Origin: GCA-2786165 sp964625775
GTDB taxonomy: Bacteria > Pseudomonadota > Gammaproteobacteria > Legionellales > Legionellaceae
Assembly (NCBI GenBank): GCA_964625775.1
Contig: CAZVEH010000068.1
Span: 1-9,794, forward strand
DNA: 9,794 nt
Reading direction: 5' to 3'
Shown: positions 1-6,458 of the stretch, in pieces
How the letters are laid out: the number at the start of each line of letters is the position of its first letter
Position numbering within the stretch: position 1 is the first letter of the stretch
Notes under the pieces: model-generated
Told to the model about the DNA's origin: nothing
Databases searched by the model: none
What the model saw: only the letters and a program-made list of their open reading frames with translations
Program-made: the position numbers and the translations under genes

Positions 1-48
1 GATGCCATTGATTATGTGTTTAAAACAGATCATTTAAAAATCAAATGA
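1..48 (+). CDS. Possible 3' end of a plus-strand gene entering from the left
   Basis: The frame starting at base 1 is open for 15 codons (reading DAIDYVFKTDHLKIK) and stops at TGA 46-48. The stop lies directly against the stop codon of the convergent MATE gene at 49-51. The composition looks protein-like, and the other two plus frames hit stops within this stretch. Fifteen codons are too few to identify a family, and an open stretch of this length can arise by chance. I infer only that a plus-strand gene may end here, which would put it tail-to-tail with the exporter with no spacer. Confidence 0.3.
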   Translation, partial: DAIDYVFKTDHLKIK

Positions 49-1611
49 CTATACTAAAATACCGGGCAGGTCAACAGATTGATTACAAGCACCATAGTTT
101 TTGTCATTTTTTATGACAGAATTTTTATTTTTACCAAACCAAAAACAAAAACCCATAGTGGCTTTTGGATGTTGGAAATCACTTCTCACAAACGCTCGTT
201 GTAAAATTACCACAGCTATAAGAGTTGTTAGTAATCTAGCAAGGAATACGCCCTCTGCTCCTAATTTTGCGGGAAATCCTAAAACGTATCCTAAAAAAAG
301 AGAAAGTCCTACATTTACGCCTACTCCCGCAATTAATGGTGTATAAGGGTCTTCCATAGCATTCAAAACACCACAAACAATATTTTTAAGCGCATCAGGA
401 ATTTGAGTAGCGGAATTAATATATAATAAATTTCTTGCTGGGATATATATATTGTGATTTTGGTTAACATCAATGACAAAAGAAATTAGTTGTTTCGGAA
501 CTGAGCAATAAAAAATACCTATAACTGCACTCAATGAACAGCCAATAATGGATCCTGCTTTTGTTATCGTAGTGGTATTTTGATGATCGTGTAAGGCAAT
601 ATAGGGGCTGGCCATAATTGTAGTAGCCTGAGAGAGCGCAAATACTGGGAGAATCATTAATAACACATATTGATTAGCGATTTGCTCCGCTTCCAAGCTA
701 TCATCTCCCATTTTTGATATCATCAAGGTTGAAATAAACAAAGAAACAAGTTCACTAGCCACTCGTACCGTAATGGCCCCACCCTCAATGCCGTAGTGTA
801 ATAAATTTGTTCTTAATTGTTTCCACGCCCTTGGGGATCTAATATTGATACTTTTTTTATATCGCTCAGAAAGAACAACAAGCGCAGCTAATACAATTAA
901 ATGAGCCCAAGCAACTATCGAACTAGTAGCACCCAATCCTAAGATGTTATAACCCGGAAAATCGCCAGCTCCAAATGTTAATAAATAACCCAAACAGGAT
1001 ACGAATAATGTATTTATGGTCATAGAGTACAAATAGAGTTTCGCATCCTGTATTTCTCCATGACCAATAATAAATTGGTGTAAAAAAGCAAGCATAATAA
1101 TCGCAGGGAAACCCCATGTATAACCATGATAATAGGCCCCTGTGATATTAGATAAAGTACTGTCTTGCCCAAAAGCAATAAATATTGGTTTCATATTTGC
1201 ACCAATAACAACCAATGGAATGCTTAAAATGCCTGAAAAAATGATACTAGTTAAAGCAATTTCAGAAAAATCACTTCTTATTGCAACTTCAGTATCTACA
1301 TTGACTTCAATAGCTTTTCCAACAGCTTTGCTAACCTCTATGCCCGTTGTAAAACTACAACAACATACACTCATTAATATCATTTGACTTGTGGAAATAA
1401 GTGCCCCAGCAGCAATACTATCTGGCCCCAGTCTTGCAAGATATATATTAAGAACAAAGCCTTTGGCTACATCTACGATAGATACTAAAATAAAGCTACT
1501 AGAAAACATTACAAGATTTTTAATTGTTTCTTGTAAACCCAATTCATTTTGATGCTCAGGTAGTTCTTCAACTTTCCGAGAGATATTTCCCAAGTCTGAT
1601 TGATTATTCAT
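49..1611 (-). CDS. MATE-family multidrug/toxin efflux transporter
   Basis: About 520 residues, mostly hydrophobic, with roughly twelve predicted membrane helices in two halves: the usual size and shape of a MATE cation-coupled antiporter. The first helices (about residues 33-110, including IYLARLGPDSIAAGALIST) carry the N-terminal MATE pattern in which a small-residue stretch follows LARLG. The second half repeats the arrangement from about residue 275. A CCC triplet occurs in the second helix and is unusual. The frame extends to a TTG at 1632, but that codon has no ribosome-binding site. I chose ATG 1611, with GGAAGGA at 1630-1624 upstream; the 12-nt spacer is long, so the start is moderately certain. 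The family exports cationic drugs and metabolites from the inner membrane. Its position three genes from an NRPS makes product export possible, but many genomes carry several unrelated MATE genes. Confidence 0.85.
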   Translation of the reverse strand: MNNQSDLGNISRKVEELPEHQNELGLQETIKNLVMFSSSFILVSIVDVAKGFVLNIYLARLGPDSIAAGALISTSQMILMSVCCCSFTTGIEVSKAVGKAIEVNVDTEVAIRSDFSEIALTSIIFSGILSIPLVVIGANMKPIFIAFGQDSTLSNITGAYYHGYTWGFPAIIMLAFLHQFIIGHGEIQDAKLYLYSMTINTLFVSCLGYLLTFGAGDFPGYNILGLGATSSIVAWAHLIVLAALVVLSERYKKSINIRSPRAWKQLRTNLLHYGIEGGAITVRVASELVSLFISTLMISKMGDDSLEAEQIANQYVLLMILPVFALSQATTIMASPYIALHDHQNTTTITKAGSIIGCSLSAVIGIFYCSVPKQLISFVIDVNQNHNIYIPARNLLYINSATQIPDALKNIVCGVLNAMEDPYTPLIAGVGVNVGLSLFLGYVLGFPAKLGAEGVFLARLLTTLIAVVILQRAFVRSDFQHPKATMGFCFWFGKNKNSVIKNDKNYGACNQSVDLPGILV

Positions 1612-1717
1612 TATTATAAAAATTCCTTCCAAAGATGTATGTCAATGATATTGAATCAATTGGTTGACCATTTTTATACTCATTACCTGGATATAGTTTT
1701 TTAGTAACATCAATCAT
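1604..1717 (-). CDS. Small 37-codon reading frame overlapping the MATE start
   Basis: An ATG at 1717 opens a 37-residue frame (contains KLYPGNEYKNGQPI) that ends at TAA 1606-1604, overlapping the MATE start codon by eight bases. A second tiny frame (18 residues, ATG 1770, starting MLKSSQIDFSAIK) ends at a TGA that overlaps this ATG, so the two could be joined by one frameshift. I see no strong ribosome-binding site for either, and I do not recognise the peptide. It could be a leader peptide coupled to the MATE gene, the eroded remnant of a longer protein, or chance. The codon content looks more protein-like than random AT-rich spacer, which is the only reason for listing it. Confidence 0.25.
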   Translation of the reverse strand: MIDVTKKLYPGNEYKNGQPIDSISLTYIFGRNFYNNE

Positions 1718-1784
1718 AATCTATATGTGTCTTTAATAGCTGAAAAATCTATCTGAGACGATTTTAGCATTGGGGAAAAAACAC

Positions 1785-2789
1785 CTAACTAATGCACGAT
1801 AGCTGGTTAAACTCAGGGTAAGTAGTTTGTGTTTCAGCATTTTTAGAATCATTTAATTGACGTCTATTGTTTTGCTTTTTAATCGCCATCCAAAATCCAG
1901 GAGAATACTCTTGCTCAAATATAGCGACCTTTCTCTGAAAGGTATTAAATTTATTCAAATCTTGATTTATCCATCTCATCATACCGACCACTCCAAGCGC
2001 ATAATAAAAACCAAGATCAACTAGAATAGCCAAGATAATCAGCAAATAACCGATTGGAGTAGAAACTAGGGATGCAGCAAACGTGTTCATAATCATACTG
2101 CAAACAAAATAGCTACTAGCAATGGACGTAATCATGCCCAATGCAATGCTAGCATACATTAAAAATTTAGTGGAAAATGAATTATTTTGAATTTGGATTG
2201 TATTTTTCTTGTTGCTTATATCAACATTTAATATTTGAATTAATTCGATAAGTTCTTGACGTTGATCTTCTTCAACAACCACAACCAAAAAAGCTACTAA
2301 TTTGTTAATTCTAGTGGTTGATTGTAGCTGATCGAGGGAAACATCAAGCAAAAGGTATATATCTGTATTAGAAACAGGCAGACCAAAAGAAACTTTTAAC
2401 ATTGAAATTTCAAAACCATAAAAAAATATTGCTTGCAAAAAAACAAATATAATCGTCAAAATTACTTTGGCAGGCTGCACCAAACCAGGAATCACAGAAA
2501 TTAAGGCACTCACTGACGCATAAGCTTTAATATTATTTAAAATAAGACCCAGGATCATCAATAAATAGTACAGTTCCGTTTGATAATAAGTTGAAAACAA
2601 TAATTCATTCTGAATAGGTTCAGGTACATTGAGGTTCATGAAGAAATGTAATTTTGTACGTAACAACGATTCACATGACTCAATCATCAGCAGTTTTGAT
2701 CTTTCAACGTCAAGAACATTAGGGTGATGTTCTTGTCCCAGCTGTTGATAGGCTCTCATTAAAGATGATAGGCTTGTTTGATCATGCAT
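1785..2789 (-). CDS. Unrecognised four-helix membrane protein
   Basis: 334 residues with no family I recognise. The N-terminal ~70 residues are soluble and helical. Two hydrophobic helices follow at about 72-100 and 106-126, then a soluble middle domain (about 127-205) with the acidic stretch VVEEDQRQELIELIQ, then two more helices at about 208-235 and 245-271. The end is a basic tail (RWINQDLNK, AIKKQNNRR) and a polar C-terminus. Two helix hairpins flanking a cytoplasmic domain is the simplest topology. There is no signal peptide. The start ATG at 2789 is supported by AAGG seven bases upstream. It lies on the same strand between the ABC-F and MATE genes, with gaps of about 150 and 310 bp, so tight operon membership is doubtful. 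Nothing links it directly to peptide biosynthesis. Confidence 0.8.
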   Translation of the reverse strand: MHDQTSLSSLMRAYQQLGQEHHPNVLDVERSKLLMIESCESLLRTKLHFFMNLNVPEPIQNELLFSTYYQTELYYLLMILGLILNNIKAYASVSALISVIPGLVQPAKVILTIIFVFLQAIFFYGFEISMLKVSFGLPVSNTDIYLLLDVSLDQLQSTTRINKLVAFLVVVVEEDQRQELIELIQILNVDISNKKNTIQIQNNSFSTKFLMYASIALGMITSIASSYFVCSMIMNTFAASLVSTPIGYLLIILAILVDLGFYYALGVVGMMRWINQDLNKFNTFQRKVAIFEQEYSPGFWMAIKKQNNRRQLNDSKNAETQTTYPEFNQLSCIS

Positions 2790-3099
2790 CTGATTGCCTT
2801 GACAAAGACTCTCACCAAAAACATCTAGTTAGAGGCAGGTTTATTATTTTATTGAAATTTAAATAAACTATACAACAAATTCGAAACCAAATTTAACGAA
2901 AAAATCCTGCTTTTGCAACTATCCATTATTAACCTTTCTAATTCCTTTTCGGGTAGCACTTTCAGCCACTAGCGGCGCTTCGAAATACAGGCTCATTGTC
3001 TCTATTCGCTATAATTTTTGACACTTGCGAAGCATCAGTCTTTCTAAGTAAAAAATTGACAATTAGATTTGTTTTTTACATAAATTTTATTGAGTTTTT
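2790..3099. other. 310-bp intergenic region with a short GC-richer block
   Basis: This lies between the ABC-F stop and the orphan membrane protein start. Most of it is very AT-rich, but about 2945-3035 has visibly higher GC. That block includes a near-palindrome at 2965-2976 (GCC-A-CTAG-C-GGC) and 6-bp inverted arms at 2977-2982 and 3028-3033 (GCTTCG and CGAAGC). A 25-codon minus-strand frame runs from ATG 2996 to TAG 2919 (contains YFEAPLVAESATRKG), and the opposite strand is also open across the block. I see no convincing rho-independent terminator after the ABC-F gene and no good sigma-70 promoter. The region may hold a degraded repeat or gene remnant. Confidence 0.3.
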
Positions 3100-4557
3100 T
3101 TACAACCTGACGAGTAAATTAGACTCCTGTTTATTGATATTCGCTTGAATACCGTACGTTGTTGTAATATTTATTGTCGATAGAAACGCCGCATCATGAG
3201 AGACAACAATCATTGACCCGGGATACTCCTGTAAAGTTTCACTCACATGTTTCTTGGTTTCTGCATCCAAATTATTAGTAATTTCATCAAGAATTAAAAG
3301 TTTTGGCATTTTTGCGGTAATATTTGATAACATTAATCGCGCCTTTTCACCGCCAGATAAGTGTGCCACTGTAGTATTGATTTCTTCATTTTTACGGAAT
3401 AAGAAATTATTTAAGTGTTTACGCACTTCTCTGTCTGTCCAATTGGGTTGCGTCTCTTGTAATACATTAAACACAGTTTTTTCGTGATCTAACATTGTAT
3501 AACGCTGATCAAAATATCCAATGTATTTTTTAGGTAATATATGCCATAAACCTGTCGTGATAAGGCTAGAATCCCCTAAAATAGCTCTTAGTAAAGTGGT
3601 TTTTCCTGAACCATTTTTACCGGTAATTGCAATACGCTCCCCATATAACAACGTCAGACTAATATCTTGTATAATATTACCTGACCCAAATCCAATACAT
3701 CCGTCTGTAATATTTATCAGTACTTTTCCTCTATCTCCAGTTTGTATAAGAAAATTGGGCTTTACAATTTCTGGTTGATAAAAATCAGCCAATCGCTCAC
3801 GCAAATTTGTACGTTGTTCATATAAATCTCTTGCTTTATTGCCGGCCGTTACTGAAGCAAAATGAGCTTTGGCACCCGCGAGTAAATTTGGCCATTTCCT
3901 ACGTAACATGTTTTTTTTACCCGAGATTTTACTTTGTTTGGCTCGAGCCTGTTCTTTCATTAAAGACCGATGAATCTCTTTTTTTTGTTTAGCAAAAGAA
4001 GCAAGCTCCAATTCAATAGAACGGTTAGTCTTTAAAAGTTCGTGTTTATAATCATCGTAACATCCCTGGAAAACACGTACTTTCCCCTGATCAATATGCC
4101 ATATATTGTCAACGACAAGACGCATTAATTCTTCATCATGACTGGCAATGATTAAAGTCCCTTTGTATGATTGAAGCATCCGAATGAATGCCTTGCGATT
4201 TTTTTGATCGAGATGATTAGTCGGCTCGTCTAATAATAGAATATTCGGATCTAAGGCCAATACTGCAGTAAGTTTGTTATGAAAACACTGACTTCCACTT
4301 GAATAAGAATGATCCATAATAATCTGGGGAACAAAACCTACACGAGCATCCGCTGGAATAAGAATCTCGCCAAAGGTTGGAGCGACACATCCTTGTAGCA
4401 TATGTAATAAAGTGGTTTTTCCTACTCCATTTTGGCCAATAATGGCAATACGCTGTCCGCAATACACCGTCTGAGTAAACCTCTCAAAACACAATTTATG
4501 GGGCAGAGAAAAAGATAGATCAAAAATATGTATTGGTTTATGGTAAAAATTGCTCAT
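3100..4557 (-). CDS. ABC-F ribosome-associated ATPase, possible antibiotic-protection type
   Basis: A soluble protein with two ATP-binding cassettes and no membrane segments, the hallmark of ABC-F. Residue numbers here count from a TTG one codon upstream. Cassette 1: Walker A GQNGVGKT 42-49, Q-loop near 79, Walker B and DEPTNHLD 107-118, switch His 141. Cassette 2: Walker A GKNGSGKT 314-321, signature LSGGE 401-405, Walker B ending DE 425-426, switch His 455. The linker between cassettes (about 165-270) is long and strongly basic, as expected for the part that reaches the ribosomal P-site. The first signature is degenerate (SSGSQ, 87-91) and cassette 1 is short. The length of about 485 matches short resistance ABC-Fs such as Msr and Vga. 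Start ATG 4557 is supported by AAGGGA six bases upstream. The family rescues stalled or drug-bound ribosomes; self-protection against the neighbouring NRPS product is inference, and a housekeeping ABC-F is the alternative. Confidence 0.85.
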   Translation of the reverse strand: MSNFYHKPIHIFDLSFSLPHKLCFERFTQTVYCGQRIAIIGQNGVGKTTLLHMLQGCVAPTFGEILIPADARVGFVPQIIMDHSYSSGSQCFHNKLTAVLALDPNILLLDEPTNHLDQKNRKAFIRMLQSYKGTLIIASHDEELMRLVVDNIWHIDQGKVRVFQGCYDDYKHELLKTNRSIELELASFAKQKKEIHRSLMKEQARAKQSKISGKKNMLRRKWPNLLAGAKAHFASVTAGNKARDLYEQRTNLRERLADFYQPEIVKPNFLIQTGDRGKVLINITDGCIGFGSGNIIQDISLTLLYGERIAITGKNGSGKTTLLRAILGDSSLITTGLWHILPKKYIGYFDQRYTMLDHEKTVFNVLQETQPNWTDREVRKHLNNFLFRKNEEINTTVAHLSGGEKARLMLSNITAKMPKLLILDEITNNLDAETKKHVSETLQEYPGSMIVVSHDAAFLSTINITTTYGIQANINKQESNLLVRL

Positions 4558-4802
4558 CAATCATCCCTTGTAAACAGCTATTCAATGCTTTTATGTAAAA
4601 AAGTTTCAACTTATCTATTCACCAAAATCTTGCCATTGGCTAAAATATCAGACTTTAGTTCCGTATATGACAGATACGTCCACCACTTGGAGGCGCTAAA
4701 TAAAAAACACTTATATAATCAGTTTTAACACCTATAGCGTAATAAGTTAACTTAGAATAATATTCTACTCTAGTTTTTAGGACACTACCTACTTGGAAAT
4801 AT
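4558..4802. promoter_or_regulatory. Divergent intergenic region between ABC-F and hydroxylase genes
   Basis: This 245-bp AT-rich region separates two head-to-head genes, so it should hold promoters for both. A possible plus-strand pair is TTGGAG (4687-4692) and TATATA or TATAAT (4712-4719), but the spacing is 19-21 bases, so it is weak. For the minus strand I see no clear -10/-35 pair. The ribosome-binding site for the ABC-F gene (AAGGGA, 4569-4564) lies at the left edge. The hydroxylase has only GGAA four bases before its ATG. Two abutting palindromes near the right end are listed separately. Confidence 0.5.
4743..4767. promoter_or_regulatory. Two overlapping palindromes, possible operator
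   Basis: TAAGTTAACTTA at 4743-4754 is a perfect 12-bp palindrome. It overlaps by two bases TAGAATAATATTCTA at 4753-4767, a perfect 7-bp inverted repeat around a single central A. They end 35 bases before the hydroxylase ATG, where a repressor site could overlap the promoter or early leader. The -10-like hexamer TAGAAT lies inside the second palindrome. In DNA this AT-rich, short palindromes arise by chance fairly often, so an operator role is inference. Confidence 0.3.
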
Positions 4803-6383
4803 ATGGATGAATCATTTTTAAAAAGCAATGTGCGGGCAGAGCCCCTGATGTGGAACTGGTATGCTTGGCCACATCTTGTGTCACCTATTACTGCCGCATA
4901 CAACATAGTTAATCGCCACATGAAAATTATGCAGTCCTATGTTATATCACCAGAATTGCACCAAGAAGCAAACCAAATCCCCGCAATGATTGGCGGTCCT
5001 TTTATAGATTTAGAAGGTGATAGAACAAATGACATTGCGGAGCTGGCTTCGGAAACAAAGCAAAATTGTGCTCCCTTATTGTCTTTATTTCACGCTATCA
5101 ATACCTTTAATAAAAAACTAATGGATTTTGAAAAAGGATATTCACTAGAATCTCTCTATCGTGATCTTCCTGAAGAATTAAAAGGGTTATGCGAACTCGT
5201 TTACGACCACACGCATCATCCTACCATTAGATTTATTGAGCCGTTAATATACCAAGAGTATTATCGTGATATGCACCAAGCTATTGCGTTTTTCGAGACC
5301 AACTCAGATAAACGACCTTTTGTACTAAGTACACCGCGCATTAAAAATAATATCGATAGCTCCCTATCTATTCCCTTCGCCGACCAACGCTTAGACCGAT
5401 TATTCGCCATGCGCTATCGACCAGACTCTCTCGAAGAAGTCATCTCAGAATTAGGCATTGTGCCTAATGAAAAGTTCTATAGTTTGTTTACAGAGCAATC
5501 TCCAATACTAAAAAATGACAGACACTACCATTCAAATGATATTAGGATTCGTTATTTTGGACATGCTTGCGTATTAGTACAAAGTGCGGGTAAATCGATC
5601 TTAATTGATCCATTGATCAGCTATGATTATAGGAGTCCAATCGAGCGTTTTTCGCTTAGTTCTCTTCCGGACGTTATCGATTATGTCTTAATCACGCATA
5701 ATCATCAAGATCATTGCTCTTTGGAAACTTTATTACAAATTCGTCATAAAATAAAGAACATTATCGTCCCAAACAATCAAACTGGTAACCCATTAGATCC
5801 CTCTCTAAAACTAATATTAAAACAAATTGGATTCAAAAAAATTATAGTTTTAGAAGAATTCGATAGTATCCAAATTGCGCATATGAAAATTACGGGATTG
5901 CCATTTTTAGGTGAGCATGCCTGCTTAAATATTCAGACAAAACTGGCATACTTAATTGAAGTTAATTCACACAGAGTACTTTTTGTAGCTGATTCTAACA
6001 ATTTAGATAATTGCCTTTACAAAAGAATATATGAAATAGTTGGCAAAATTGACACCTTATTTATTGGCATGGAATGCGAAGGGGCACCGCTCAGCTGGTT
6101 ATATGGGCCATTGATCACTCAAGAAATAACTAAGGCACAAGATATGTCTAGAAGACTATCAGGATCTGACTCAAGTAAAGCATGGAAAATTGCACAGCAG
6201 CTAAAATGTAACCAAATTTATATTTACGCTATGGGTCAAGAGCCATGGTTAAGCCATATCATGGCATTGAATGATCAAAACTCTAGCAAACCCCTAAGTG
6301 AGTCAGAAGAATTCATAGCGCGTTGTTTGGAAAACGGAATTTACGCTGAAAGATTACTGCATAAAAAAGAGTTTTTTTTATAG
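4803..6383 (+). CDS. CmlA-type diiron beta-hydroxylase for NRPS-bound amino acids
   Basis: 526 residues in two parts, close to the ~532 of CmlA from chloramphenicol biosynthesis. The N-terminal domain (about 1-240) is the family-specific part that docks on the NRPS. The C-terminal part is a metallo-beta-lactamase fold. It shows ITHNHQDH with H299, H301, D303 and H304 (HxHxDH), then FLGEHACL with E371 where hydrolases of this fold usually have His, then FVADSNN with D397. These match the CmlA iron ligands I recall (H305, H307, D309, H310, E377, D403) with a constant offset of six. The motifs GMECEGAPLSWLYGPL (432-447) and YAMGQEPW (475-482) follow. The family uses O2 to hydroxylate the beta-carbon of an aminoacyl group on a carrier domain. 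The next gene, convergent, encodes a matching A-T-R NRPS. ATG 4803 has a weak GGAA site. A plain hydrolase is unlikely given E371 and the N-terminal domain. Confidence 0.88.
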   Translation: MDESFLKSNVRAEPLMWNWYAWPHLVSPITAAYNIVNRHMKIMQSYVISPELHQEANQIPAMIGGPFIDLEGDRTNDIAELASETKQNCAPLLSLFHAINTFNKKLMDFEKGYSLESLYRDLPEELKGLCELVYDHTHHPTIRFIEPLIYQEYYRDMHQAIAFFETNSDKRPFVLSTPRIKNNIDSSLSIPFADQRLDRLFAMRYRPDSLEEVISELGIVPNEKFYSLFTEQSPILKNDRHYHSNDIRIRYFGHACVLVQSAGKSILIDPLISYDYRSPIERFSLSSLPDVIDYVLITHNHQDHCSLETLLQIRHKIKNIIVPNNQTGNPLDPSLKLILKQIGFKKIIVLEEFDSIQIAHMKITGLPFLGEHACLNIQTKLAYLIEVNSHRVLFVADSNNLDNCLYKRIYEIVGKIDTLFIGMECEGAPLSWLYGPLITQEITKAQDMSRRLSGSDSSKAWKIAQQLKCNQIYIYAMGQEPWLSHIMALNDQNSSKPLSESEEFIARCLENGIYAERLLHKKEFFL

Positions 6384-6412
6384 CATAGAAATTCGCACAT
6401 ATTCCGTAGCAG

Positions 6413-6430
6413 GCCCTTCATTTGAAGGGC
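6413..6430. terminator. Hairpin between convergent genes, probable shared terminator
   Basis: GCCCTTC (6413-6419), loop ATTT, and GAAGGGC (6424-6430) form a perfect 7-bp, mostly G-C stem. It sits 29 bases after the hydroxylase stop and 28 bases beyond the NRPS stop on the other strand. The flanks lack a long T-run: GTTCTGTATT follows on the plus strand, and the minus side is not T-rich. It may be a weak or bidirectional terminator. It is the only structure in the 75-bp gap. Confidence 0.5.
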
Positions 6431-6458
6431 GTTCTGTATTAAATACTTACACCAACTC

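Noticed and set aside
101..346. Plus-strand frames of 60-95 codons inside the MATE, ABC-F and NRPS genes
   Set aside because: All lie antisense to long genes with clear family motifs and have no domain signature of their own.
1613..1645. TTGACA and TATAAT on the minus strand as a MATE promoter
   Set aside because: The spacer is 21 bases and the -10 ends one base before the MATE start codon, so transcription would begin inside the gene.
3911..3918. A8 run in the ABC-F gene as a frameshift
   Set aside because: The reading frame is continuous and homologous on both sides. Similar A8 runs occur in frame elsewhere in the window, for example near 7147.
4655..4921. 88-residue minus-strand frame across the divergent region
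   Set aside because: It overlaps the start of the hydroxylase gene, its ATG has no convincing ribosome-binding site, and its sequence resembles no family. It is probably an antisense shadow.
4803..6383. Hydroxylase gene as a beta-lactamase, glyoxalase II or UlaG-like hydrolase
   Set aside because: The Glu at position 371 in place of a metal-binding His, the large N-terminal domain and the overall length fit CmlA-type oxygenases better.
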